Origin: Erythrobacter sp. ANT-B3C2
GTDB taxonomy: Bacteria > Pseudomonadota > Alphaproteobacteria > Sphingomonadales > Sphingomonadaceae
Direction: 5' to 3'
Assembly (NCBI GenBank): GCA_001683845.1
Contig: LXQI01000021.1
Location: forward strand, 51,050-115,049
DNA: 64,000 bases
Below, piece by piece: positions 16,513 to 24,133 of this stretch. How positions within the stretch are numbered: the stretch's first letter is position 1; every line of letters begins with the position of its first letter. The notes beneath the pieces are model-generated. The model saw nothing but the letters and a program-made list of their open reading frames with translations, made no database searches and was not told the DNA's origin. A program made the position numbers and the translations under genes.

Positions 16513-17187
16513 ATGCGAAACGACAAACGATATGACAATCTGGAAACCCTCGGTGACTGGAAGCTGGAAGATGACTCGCAGGATATTCGTGGCCGGCCAC
16601 TGGTGAATGCCAATGGCGAACGCTACGGCATCATCAAGGACCTGCTGGTCGACCAGAAGAAGGGCCGCGTTGCCGCCGTCCGTCTGGAGGACGGCCGCAC
16701 CACCGCAATTGAGCCGCTTGAGATCCACGACAATGCCGTGGTCTATGGCGCAGCCGCTCAGGCCCATGCCCAGGAAGGCGTCAGCCAAGGCCATGTGGTC
16801 GAGGAAGAGGTGGTTCCCGTGGTTGAGGAGCGCGTCGCCATCGGCAAGCGCGTATCCGAGCATGGCCGCGACGTCCGCGTGACCACCGGCGTGGTGTCGG
16901 AGCGCGTCTCGGAAGATGTGCATTTGCGCGACGAGACCGTCAGCGTCGACACCCGGTCGGTCGACCGCAAGGTCAGTTCCGCCGAGGCCGAGAGCCTGCT
17001 AAAGGGTGGTGACCGCACAATCAGCATGACCGAGCGTGACGAGGAAGCCGTTGTCGCCAAGGACGCCGTCGTTACCGACGAGGTGGTGATCCAGAAGTCG
17101 GCCGGCGACCGCGTCGAGCGGGTCGAGGAAACCGTCCGCAAGACCACGGTCGATGTGGACGATGGCACGCGCAATCGCCGCACCTGA
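16513..17187 (+). CDS. PRC-barrel and DUF2382 (YsnF-like) domain protein
   Basis: 224 aa cytosolic protein. Residues about 15-75 form a PRC-barrel (DIRGRPLVNANGERYGIIKDLLVD, GRTTAIEPLEIHDNAVVYG). Residues 95-220 are a DUF2382 domain with its charged beta-strand repeats (VVEEEVVPVVEERVAIGKR, RVTTGVVSERVSEDVHLRDE, EEAVVAKDAVVTDEVVIQK). Such proteins are linked to stress responses, but the biochemical role is unknown. Followed by a strong hairpin terminator and then a second DUF2382 gene. Confidence 0.88.
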   Translation: MRNDKRYDNLETLGDWKLEDDSQDIRGRPLVNANGERYGIIKDLLVDQKKGRVAAVRLEDGRTTAIEPLEIHDNAVVYGAAAQAHAQEGVSQGHVVEEEVVPVVEERVAIGKRVSEHGRDVRVTTGVVSERVSEDVHLRDETVSVDTRSVDRKVSSAEAESLLKGGDRTISMTERDEEAVVAKDAVVTDEVVIQKSAGDRVERVEETVRKTTVDVDDGTRNRRT

Positions 17188-17211
17188 TCTTCACGACAGG
17201 CACAAACGAGA

Positions 17212-17243
17212 CAGGCCGGGGCAGCATGCCTCCGGCCTGTTTC
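17212..17243 (+). terminator. Rho-independent terminator after the PRC-barrel gene
   Basis: CAGGCCGG...CCGGCCTG with an inner GGCA/TGCC extension and a 3-nt loop forms a strong hairpin (17212-17239), followed by TTTCC. It is 24 bp past the stop of the upstream gene and ahead of the start of the next. Confidence 0.7.
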
Positions 17244-17265
17244 CATTCATGCGAGGACAGCACCG

Positions 17266-17658
17266 ATGAACAACCCCAATGACCAGAAACCCGGACAAAT
17301 CGTCGAAGAAGAGGTGATCCCCATCGTCGAGGAGCGCGTCCACCTCGAAAAGCGCGTGCGCGAGGGCCGTACCGTCAGCGTCAGAGCGCACACCGTTGCC
17401 GAAACGGTGAGGCTGGCCGCGCCCTTCGCCCGCGAGCGGGTCACCATCGAGCGGGTGCCTGTCGACCGGCAAGTGAATGGTGTGCCGCCCATGCGTACGG
17501 AGGGTGACCTCACTATCATCCCCGTGGTCGAGGAGCGGCCGCGGATCGTGATGGACCTTGTCCTCATTGAGGAGATCCACTTGCGCCGAACGCGCGAGGA
17601 AGGCGAGAACGAGATCGAGGTTGAGCGGCGCAGGACCGAGATCGACGTCACGGATTAA
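17266..17658 (+). CDS. DUF2382 domain protein
   Basis: 130 aa, essentially one DUF2382 domain: [71 protein letters not shown]. It shares the motif [12 protein letters not shown] with the upstream gene, so the two are likely paralogues by partial duplication, this one lacking the PRC-barrel. Ends about where the decayed dehydrogenase on the other strand begins. Confidence 0.8.
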   Translation: MNNPNDQKPGQIVEEEVIPIVEERVHLEKRVREGRTVSVRAHTVAETVRLAAPFARERVTIERVPVDRQVNGVPPMRTEGDLTIIPVVEERPRIVMDLVLIEEIHLRRTREEGENEIEVERRRTEIDVTD

Positions 17659-18263
17659 AGGTTGGCGCACCAGCCCGGTCGAGAGCCGGTGCATTAGTTC
17701 GCGCCCCTGCTCGGCGGCCGAGATGCTGGCCAGCGTCGTCTCGGCAATGGCAGCCAACGCCTCCTCGGTCAGGAAGGCCTCGTGGCCCGTGACGAGGACG
17801 TTGGGGAAGGTCATCAGCCGGGCGAACACCTCGTCGTCGATGATCTCGCCCGAAAGGTCGCGGAAGAACAAGTCGCCCTCCTGCTTGTAGACGTCGAGCG
17901 CCACGCCGCGCACCTGCCGGCTCTTGAGCGCGGCGATCAGCGCCGGCGTATCCACCAGCGCGCCGTGTTGACCAGCACCAGCCCCGGCCGCGCCCGTTCG
18001 AGCATCGCGGCATCGATCAGATGGTGAGCCTCGGGCGTCAGCGGGCAGTGCAGCGTCACGATCTCGCTGGTCGCCAGCAGCTCTTCCGGCGGCACGTAGC
18101 GGACTCCCATCGCCGCCACCTCGGGATCAGGCTGCGGGTCGCAGGCGAGCACCTCGCAGCCAAAACCGCAGCGCAGGACCTTCGCCACCAGCGCGCCAAT
18201 CCGCCCGGTGCCGACCACGCCCGCCACCCCCTGGCTCCGAAGACGGGCACGCGCATGGGCCAT
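17659..18263 (-). pseudogene. D-lactate dehydrogenase (D-2-hydroxyacid dehydrogenase) remnant
   Basis: Two frames together give the C-terminal two thirds of an LdhA-like NAD-dependent enzyme. Frame one (18263-17937) has GVAGVVGTGRIGALVAKVL (NAD-binding GxGxxG) and [16 protein letters not shown], and derails after LVNTAR. Frame two (from 17955) continues [41 protein letters not shown] and [16 protein letters not shown]. The catalytic N-terminal domain is missing. At the break, NTARGALVDT would need 7 more bases, consistent with slippage between GCGCGC and GGCGCGC. No stop closes frame two before it runs into the DUF2382 gene. Non-functional. Confidence 0.85.
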
Positions 18264-18310
18264 GCCTCCCCCGCGCGCCGCGCCCCGTCAAGCCATGCCC
18301 CCGCCTGGTC

Positions 18311-19594
18311 TCAGCGCAGGCTCACCACATTGTCGCTGCGGCGCTGGTCCTTGCGCTCGCCGGTGTAAAGGCTCGTCATCGGCTCGTCCCCGGCCACCAC
18401 CGCCACCGCTGCGCCAAAGCCGTTGAAGCCGGTCTTCATCGCCGCGCCGTAGGCGCCCAGCATCCCGATCTCGATATAGTCGCCGGCCTGGATATCGGCC
18501 GGCAGTTCAAACGGGCCCTTCATATAATCGGCATCGTCGCAAGTCGGGCCGTAGAAGGCGAATTCGGCCAGCGGCTTCGTCAGATCGTCCTCCAGCGCAT
18601 TCACCGGGAAGCGCCAGTCGATATGCGCGGCATCGAACAGCGCGCCATAGGCGCCATCGTTGATGTACAATTCCTCGCCGCGGCGCTTTTCCACGCGCAC
18701 GATGACGGACGAATATTCGGCGCACAGAGCACGGCCGGGCTCGGCCCACAACTCCGCGTTGTAGGCGATCGGCAGGGCCTCGAAATGGCGGTGGATGATG
18801 GCGAAATAATCCTCCAGCGGCGGCGGCTCCATGCCGGGGTAGGAGCTGGGAAATCCGCCGCCCACGTCCACGATGTCGACCGTTACCGCCGCCTGCGCGA
18901 TTGCCGCGCGCACCCGGTCGAGCGCCTGAACATAGGCGAACGGCGTCATCGCCTGGCTGCCGACGTGGAAGCAGATCCCCAGCGCATCGCAATGCTGGCG
19001 GGTGGCCTGCAGCAGTGGCGCGGCATCGACCAGATCGACGCCGAACTTGGCCGCCAGCGACAGCTCCGAATGCTCGGACGAGACGCGCAGCCGCACCAGC
19101 AGGTTCAGGTCCACCGCCGATGCCCCGTCAGCCGCCGCAGTGGCCTCGACGATCTTCTTCAGCTCCTCGAGGGTATCGAGGCTGAAGGTGCGCACGCCAT
19201 GGCTGTGATAGGCCTCGGCGATGGCGCGCGGGGTCTTCACCGGGTGCATGAAGCACAGCGTTGCCGCGGGCAGGAGCGAGCGCACCAGCCGCACCTCGGC
19301 AATCGAGGCGACGTCGAAATGGGTGATGCCGTTCTCCCACAAGAGCTGGATCAGCTCCGGCGAGGGATTGGCCTTCACCGCATACATACTGGTCCCGGGG
19401 AAGCGCTGCGCAAAGAATTGCGCAGCCCGCGCCGCGGCATGCGGGCGGTTGATCATCACCGGTTCGTCCGGAACGAGGTCGCGGACTACAGACCGTGCGT
19501 CAGGATAGATGTGCAATTCAAGGGACCCCCAAACGTTTGTTTGAACAAGCTGCCTTGCGGTTAGGAAGTCCCCATGGGGCAGCGGAGGGCGCAT
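18311..19594 (-). CDS. Type III PLP-dependent ornithine decarboxylase-like enzyme
   Basis: 427 aa alanine-racemase-fold decarboxylase, most likely ornithine to putrescine. The PLP lysine is K74 in MYAVKANPSPELIQLL; GGGFPSSYPGMEPP binds the cofactor phosphate; the catalytic-type Cys is in FYGPTCDDADYMKG at the C-terminal end, where eukaryotic-type ODCs have it. Start MRPPLPHGDFL (19594) is my choice; homology clearly begins by VQTNVWGSLELHIYP, so a start up to about 20 codons later is possible. It lies downstream of nspC, separated by 120 bp that contain a 10-bp-stem hairpin. Lysine or DAP decarboxylation cannot be excluded. Confidence 0.88.
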   Translation of the reverse strand: MRPPLPHGDFLTARQLVQTNVWGSLELHIYPDARSVVRDLVPDEPVMINRPHAAARAAQFFAQRFPGTSMYAVKANPSPELIQLLWENGITHFDVASIAEVRLVRSLLPAATLCFMHPVKTPRAIAEAYHSHGVRTFSLDTLEELKKIVEATAAADGASAVDLNLLVRLRVSSEHSELSLAAKFGVDLVDAAPLLQATRQHCDALGICFHVGSQAMTPFAYVQALDRVRAAIAQAAVTVDIVDVGGGFPSSYPGMEPPPLEDYFAIIHRHFEALPIAYNAELWAEPGRALCAEYSSVIVRVEKRRGEELYINDGAYGALFDAAHIDWRFPVNALEDDLTKPLAEFAFYGPTCDDADYMKGPFELPADIQAGDYIEIGMLGAYGAAMKTGFNGFGAAVAVVAGDEPMTSLYTGERKDQRRSDNVVSLR

Positions 19595-19632
19595 ATAGGG
19601 CCCCTGTTCCACAACGCAAGCTGAATTGGGGG

Positions 19633-19670
19633 CAAGCGGCCGGGGGTACGACGAACCGAGCGGCCGCTTG
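19633..19670 (-). promoter_or_regulatory. Hairpin in the leader of the ornithine decarboxylase gene
   Basis: Perfect 10-bp inverted repeat CAAGCGGCCG (19633-19642) / CGGCCGCTTG (19661-19670) around an 18-nt loop. It lies between the nspC stop and the decarboxylase start, 39-76 nt before that start. No U-run follows, so it is not a classical terminator. It could be an RNA leader controlling the decarboxylase or a Rho-dependent end of nspC. Confidence 0.4.
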
Positions 19671-19714
19671 GGCAACCTCTTGAACTCAGGACGTTCCTTC
19701 GCGGGCTGCCGCGA

Positions 19715-20905
19715 TCAGCCCAGCCGGTTGCGGAAGTCTTCGTAATCGAAGCGGCGGATGCATTCCAGCGAGTCCGTCTCCGAATCCCACAGCCAGATCG
19801 AGGGCAGCGGGACGCCGTTGAAAGTGCTGGTCTTGACCATCGAATAATGCGCCTGGTCGAGAAAGGCAAAGCGCTCGCCCGGCCGGCAGGGCACCGGCAG
19901 GCGGTAATCGCCGATCACGTCGCCCGCGAGGCAGGAGGGGCCACCGAGGCGCACCAGCGCGCCGCCGCTTTCAATTGACCCCCGTTCCTCCTCGTGCAGC
20001 ATGGCGGGGCGGTAGGGCGCCTCGATCACATCGGGCATGTGGCATGTGGCCGAAACATCGGTGATCGCCAGCGGCATGCCGTTCCAGTGGCTGTCGAGAA
20101 TGGTGCCGACCAGGATCCCGGCGTCGAGCGCCACCGCCTCGCCGGGCTCGAGGTACAGCTCGGCGCCGGTGTCGTCCTTCGCGTCGCGCAGGAATTCGAC
20201 CAGCTCCTCGCGCTGGTAATCGGCGCGGGTGATGTGGTGGCCACCGCCGAAATTGAGCCATTTGAAGCGGCCGAAATGAGGCTCCAACTGGTCGAACAAC
20301 TGGTCCCAGGTGCGTTGCAACGGGCCCAGATCCTGCTCGCAAAGGGTGTGGAAATGGATGCCGTCGACCAGCTCCAGATGCTCCTCGCGCAGCTGGTCGA
20401 TCGGGAAGCCGAGCCGCGAGTGGGGGGCGCAGGGGTCGTAGCGCGGCACCTCGCCTTCGGGGTGGAGCGGGTTGATCCTGAGGCCAATATCGAAGCTGCC
20501 GCCAGCGGCGCGGGCCTGCTCGATGATCAGGCGGGCGCGTTCGATCTGCGCGGGGGAATTGAAGATCAGATGGTCCGACAGGCGGCAGATCTCGGGCAGG
20601 TCGTCCGGCTTGTAGGCGGCGCAATAGGTGGCGATTTCGCCATCGTAGAACTCGCTCGCCAGCCGCGCTTCCCACAGGCCCGAGGTGCACACGCCGTCGA
20701 GATATTCGCCGATGATGGGCGCGGTGCTCCACATCGAGAAGGCCTTGAGCGCGGCGAGTACCTTGATCCCGGCCGCATCCCGGATGCCGGCGAGCACCTG
20801 CAGATTCGCGCGCAGCTTGGCCGCATCGACCACGAAGGCGGGCGAATCGACGCGATGGAGGTCGAAGCGGGCAAAGGCACCCGGGTCTCCGGCACGGGTT
20901 TCCAT
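19715..20905 (-). CDS. nspC: Carboxynorspermidine decarboxylase
   Basis: 396 aa PLP enzyme that decarboxylates carboxy(nor)spermidine, the last step of the alternative spermidine pathway. The PLP lysine is K54 in LAALKAFSMWS; family blocks DGVCTSGLWEARLASE, RINPLHPEGEVPRYDPCAPHSRLG, FHTLCEQDLGPL, LNFGGGHHITRADY and EPGEAVALDAG are intact. The start METRAGDPGA (20905) overlaps the VOC stop by one base (TGATG), supporting it over the GTG further upstream. Acts with the dehydrogenase encoded at 21306-22517. Confidence 0.93.
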   Translation of the reverse strand: METRAGDPGAFARFDLHRVDSPAFVVDAAKLRANLQVLAGIRDAAGIKVLAALKAFSMWSTAPIIGEYLDGVCTSGLWEARLASEFYDGEIATYCAAYKPDDLPEICRLSDHLIFNSPAQIERARLIIEQARAAGGSFDIGLRINPLHPEGEVPRYDPCAPHSRLGFPIDQLREEHLELVDGIHFHTLCEQDLGPLQRTWDQLFDQLEPHFGRFKWLNFGGGHHITRADYQREELVEFLRDAKDDTGAELYLEPGEAVALDAGILVGTILDSHWNGMPLAITDVSATCHMPDVIEAPYRPAMLHEEERGSIESGGALVRLGGPSCLAGDVIGDYRLPVPCRPGERFAFLDQAHYSMVKTSTFNGVPLPSIWLWDSETDSLECIRRFDYEDFRNRLG

Positions 20906-21294
20906 CAGGCGGCACCCGTCTGCGTGGCGATCCACCAGGTGATGCCGCCGGGATCGCGGAAGCCGCCGCGCCGGTCTTCATCGTCCTTCTGCACCGGTTC
21001 CTGCACCGGCTCTGCGCCCCGTTCCAGCGCGCGGCGATAAACCGCGTCCACATCCTCGACGTAGAGGTGGAAATGGGGCTGGCCGGCGGGCCAGTGGGGC
21101 ATGGCCTGCCCCATCATCAGCACGGCCTCGCCGATGCGAATTTCGGCGTGCATGATGCGGCCGTCTTCCTCCCGCTGGACGCGCAGCCGGTGCCCGCCGA
21201 ACATCCGCTCGATAAAGGCGAGCGATGGCTCCGGATCGCTCAGCACAAGGTAGGGCGAGAGGGACGGATAGCCGGCCGGCTTGTACTCGGGCAT
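20905..21294 (-). CDS. VOC-family (glyoxalase/PhnB-like) protein
   Basis: 129 aa, two beta-alpha-beta-beta-beta modules of the vicinal-oxygen-chelate fold: SPYLVLSDPEPSLAFIERMFGGH at the start and HFHLYVEDVDAVYRRALERGAEP in the second half, ending GGFRDPGGITWWIATQ, the usual C-terminal strand. Metal-ligand-type Glu/His residues are present but the reaction is unknown. It lies inside the polyamine operon, 11 bp downstream of the dehydrogenase and overlapping the decarboxylase start, so co-expression is expected. Confidence 0.85.
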   Translation of the reverse strand: MPEYKPAGYPSLSPYLVLSDPEPSLAFIERMFGGHRLRVQREEDGRIMHAEIRIGEAVLMMGQAMPHWPAGQPHFHLYVEDVDAVYRRALERGAEPVQEPVQKDDEDRRGGFRDPGGITWWIATQTGAA

Positions 21295-21305
21295 CGTGCG
21301 CTCCC

Positions 21306-22517
21306 CTAGAACCCGAGCGGCCCTTCAAGCTCTTCGACGCTCCACGGGAGGCCCTGGCTGTTCAGCATGTCCATGAACGGATCGGGATCGAACTGTTCCA
21401 TGTTGAACACGCCTTTTCCGGTCCACTCGCCGGTCAGCATCATTGCCGCGCCGATCATTGCGGGGACGCCGGTGGTGTAGCTGACCGCCTGGTTGCCGGT
21501 TTCGCCATAGGCCTCTTCGTGATCGCAGATGTTCTTGATGTAGAACGTCTTTTCGCCCGATCCATCCTTGGCCTCGCCCGTGGCGATGACGCCGATGTTG
21601 GTCTTGCCCTTGGTCAGCGAGCCGAGGCTGGAAGGCTCGGGCAGCACGGCCTTGAGGAATTGCAGCGGGACGATCGGGCGTCCTTCGTAGATCACCGGGT
21701 CGATCCGCGTCATGCCGACATTCTGCAGCACGGTCAGGTGCTTGATGTACTCATCGCCGAAGGTCATCCAGAAGCGGGCGCGTTCCAGCTCGGGCACGAA
21801 CTTCGCCAGGCTCTCCAGCTCCTCGTGGTACATCAGGTACATGTTCCGCTCGCCAACGGCCTCGAAATCGAAGTTCTGGCGCACGCTCATCGCCGGGGTC
21901 TCCACCCATTCGCCATTTTCCCAGTGGCGAGCGGGCGCGGTGACTTCGCGGATGTTGATCTCGGGGTTGAAATTGGTGGCGAAGGCCTGGCCGTGATCGC
22001 CGCCGTTGCAATCGAGGATGTCCAGCTGGCGCAGCGTCTCCAGCCGGTGCTTCTTCAGCCACATGGCGAACACGCTGGTGACGCCCGGATCGAAGCCGCT
22101 GCCCAGCAGCGCCATCAGCCCCGCCTCGCGGAAGCGATCGTGATAGGCCCATTGCCAATGATATTCGAACTTGGCCTGATCGCGCGGCTCGTAATTGGCG
22201 GTGTCGAGATAGTCGACGCCCGCTTCGAGGCAGGCGTCCATGATCGGCAGGTCCTGATATGGGAGCGCCAGATTGACCACCAGCTTGGGCTGCACGCGGC
22301 GGATGAGGTTGACCATCGCGGGCACCTCCTCGGCGTCGATCTCGTAAGTGGAGACCGTTTGGCCGGTGCGCTGCTGCACGCTGGCAGCGATGGCATCGCA
22401 TTTGGATTGCGTGCGGCTGGCGAGGTGGATGTTCGAGAAGATGGCGGGGTTCATCGCCATCTTGTGGACCGCGACCGAGCTGACGCCGCCCGCGCCGATC
22501 ACCAGGATTGTGGACAT
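21306..22517 (-). CDS. Carboxynorspermidine dehydrogenase (saccharopine dehydrogenase family)
   Basis: 403 aa NADPH-dependent enzyme that condenses aspartate beta-semialdehyde with putrescine or diaminopropane to carboxy(nor)spermidine. N-terminal Rossmann fold MSTILVIGAGGVSSVAVHKMA, then the block VNLALPYQDLPIMDACLEAGVDYLDTANYEP and a catalytic/substrate domain GSGFDPGVTSVFAMWLKKH. Start at ATG 22517 with a GGGGGAG site just before it; the track extension is antisense upstream sequence. First gene of the polyamine operon (dehydrogenase, VOC, decarboxylase), followed by ornithine decarboxylase that supplies putrescine. Confidence 0.93.
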   Translation of the reverse strand: MSTILVIGAGGVSSVAVHKMAMNPAIFSNIHLASRTQSKCDAIAASVQQRTGQTVSTYEIDAEEVPAMVNLIRRVQPKLVVNLALPYQDLPIMDACLEAGVDYLDTANYEPRDQAKFEYHWQWAYHDRFREAGLMALLGSGFDPGVTSVFAMWLKKHRLETLRQLDILDCNGGDHGQAFATNFNPEINIREVTAPARHWENGEWVETPAMSVRQNFDFEAVGERNMYLMYHEELESLAKFVPELERARFWMTFGDEYIKHLTVLQNVGMTRIDPVIYEGRPIVPLQFLKAVLPEPSSLGSLTKGKTNIGVIATGEAKDGSGEKTFYIKNICDHEEAYGETGNQAVSYTTGVPAMIGAAMMLTGEWTGKGVFNMEQFDPDPFMDMLNSQGLPWSVEELEGPLGF

Positions 22518-22647
22518 GGGGCTCCCCCGTTTTGAATAGCAAACGATCATGCGCTGGCGCATGGCCGGCCGGGTGGCCGGGAATGCGCCCGCTTTAGGCA
22601 AACGCCCAGGAACAACAAGATGACAACAACAAGATGACAGCCCCACG

Positions 22648-23631
22648 ATGACTCAGGGTGAAATGCGCGAACCCACCCGCGAAGGCGTGCTGCGCGCGGC
22701 GGAAAAGATCGCCGCGCTGCTGCCGCCCACGCCGGTGCTGCCGGTGGAGATCGGTGGGCAGATTGTATGGGCCAAGGCCGAGTGTTTGCAGCCCATCGGC
22801 GTGTTCAAGATCCGCGGGGCGTGGCACCGGCTGAGCGATCTGAGCGAGAAGGAGCGGGCGCGCGGGGTGATCGGCGTTTCCAGCGGCAACCATGCGCAAG
22901 GGGTGGCCTGGGCGGCGCGGCGGCTGGGGATCAAGGCCGCGATCGTGATGCCGCGCGATGCGCCGCGCGTAAAGCTCGAGCGGGTGCGCGCGATGGGCGC
23001 CGAGATCGTGCTGTACGAGCGGCCGGGCGAGGACCGCGATGCGATCGCCCGCGCGCTGGCGGAGGAGCGCGGCGCGACACTGGTGCACCCCTATGGCGAC
23101 CCCTGGGTGATCGAGGGACAGGGCAGCGCAGGAATCGAGCTGGCGGCGCAGTTGGAGGTGCTGGAGGGCTTGGGGGCCGGTGGCCCGCCGGAGCGGATCG
23201 TGACCTGCTGCGGCGGTGGCGGGCTGGCGGCCGGGCTGGCGCTCGCCTGCCCCGATGCCGAGCTGATCACGGTGGAGCCCGAGGGGTGGGACGACGTCGC
23301 CCGCAGCCTCGCCAGCGGCACGATCCAAAGCGTCGGCCCCAACCCTCCGCCGACCGCCTGCGATGCGCTGCAAACGCCTGCCACCTGGCCGATCAACTTC
23401 GCGGTGCTGAACGGGCGTGCGCGCGGCGTGGCGGTGAGCGAGGCCGAGGTGCGCGCGGCGCAGCGCTTCGCCTTTGCGCAGCTTCGGCTGGTGCTGGAGC
23501 CGGGCGGCGCGGCGGCTTTGGCGGCGCTGCTGTCGGGCAAGGTGGCGGCGGATGGCCGCACCGCGGTGCTGCTGACCGGCGGCAACACCGATGCGGAGAG
23601 CTATGCCGCGGTGCTGGCCGAGGCGGGTTGA
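22648..23631 (+). CDS. Threonine/serine dehydratase (fold-type II PLP enzyme)
   Basis: 327 aa. The PLP lysine lies in ECLQPIGVFKIRGAWH, the substrate loop is VSSGNHAQGVAWAARRLG, and the phosphate-binding Gly run is CCGGGGLAAGLALA. No C-terminal ACT domain, so this resembles the catabolic/serine racemase-like subgroup rather than biosynthetic IlvA. Divergent from the polyamine operon, with about 130 bp between. The motif AIVMPRDAPRVKLERVRAMGAEIVLY is typical. Exact substrate (threonine, serine, hydroxyaspartate) is unclear. Confidence 0.9.
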   Translation: MTQGEMREPTREGVLRAAEKIAALLPPTPVLPVEIGGQIVWAKAECLQPIGVFKIRGAWHRLSDLSEKERARGVIGVSSGNHAQGVAWAARRLGIKAAIVMPRDAPRVKLERVRAMGAEIVLYERPGEDRDAIARALAEERGATLVHPYGDPWVIEGQGSAGIELAAQLEVLEGLGAGGPPERIVTCCGGGGLAAGLALACPDAELITVEPEGWDDVARSLASGTIQSVGPNPPPTACDALQTPATWPINFAVLNGRARGVAVSEAEVRAAQRFAFAQLRLVLEPGGAAALAALLSGKVAADGRTAVLLTGGNTDAESYAAVLAEAG

Positions 23632-23680
23632 TCTTCGCGTTGGCCGGCGGCACTCTCGGCGGCCTGAGCAGGAGACAAGC

Positions 23681-24121
23681 ATGATCGCCGTCAATCTCGC
23701 GCTGCTGGCGCCCGCGGCCGCTCTGGCGGCATGGTCGCTGGTGGTGCTGGTATGGATGGCGGTGCGGCGGCTGCCCGCCTTCCGCTCGGCCGGGATCAAC
23801 CTCGAGAACGTGCCGGCCGGCGCGCGCGGGCAGGATCTGGAGAAGCTCTCGCCTGGAAAGGCGCACTGGATGGCGCACAATTACGTGCACCTCATGGAGC
23901 AGCCGACGCTGTTCTACCCGCTGGCGGTGGTTCTGGCGCTGGCCGGCGGCGGCACACTCGATGCGATCTTGGCCTGGACCTATGTGGTGCTGCGGGTGGG
24001 CCACTCGCTATGGCAGGGGCTGGTCAACACCGTGCCGGTGCGCGCGGCGCTGTTCGGTTTGGCGACACTGGTGCTGGTGGCGATGGCGGTTCGGGCGCTG
24101 GTGCTGACTCTCGGGGCCTGA
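23681..24121 (+). CDS. MAPEG-family membrane protein
   Basis: 146 aa with four predicted membrane helices and the MAPEG pattern between them (HWMAHNYVHLMEQPTLFYPLAVVLAL, then TYVVLRVGHSLWQ). The family includes microsomal glutathione transferases and eicosanoid enzymes; bacterial members are mostly of unknown function. Start ATG 23681 follows a GGAGACAAGC ribosome site; the track start lies inside the upstream dehydratase. Possibly co-transcribed with it (49-bp gap). Convergent with otsA. Confidence 0.88.
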   Translation: MIAVNLALLAPAAALAAWSLVVLVWMAVRRLPAFRSAGINLENVPAGARGQDLEKLSPGKAHWMAHNYVHLMEQPTLFYPLAVVLALAGGGTLDAILAWTYVVLRVGHSLWQGLVNTVPVRAALFGLATLVLVAMAVRALVLTLGA

Positions 24122-24133
24122 GCGAGCGCGGCG

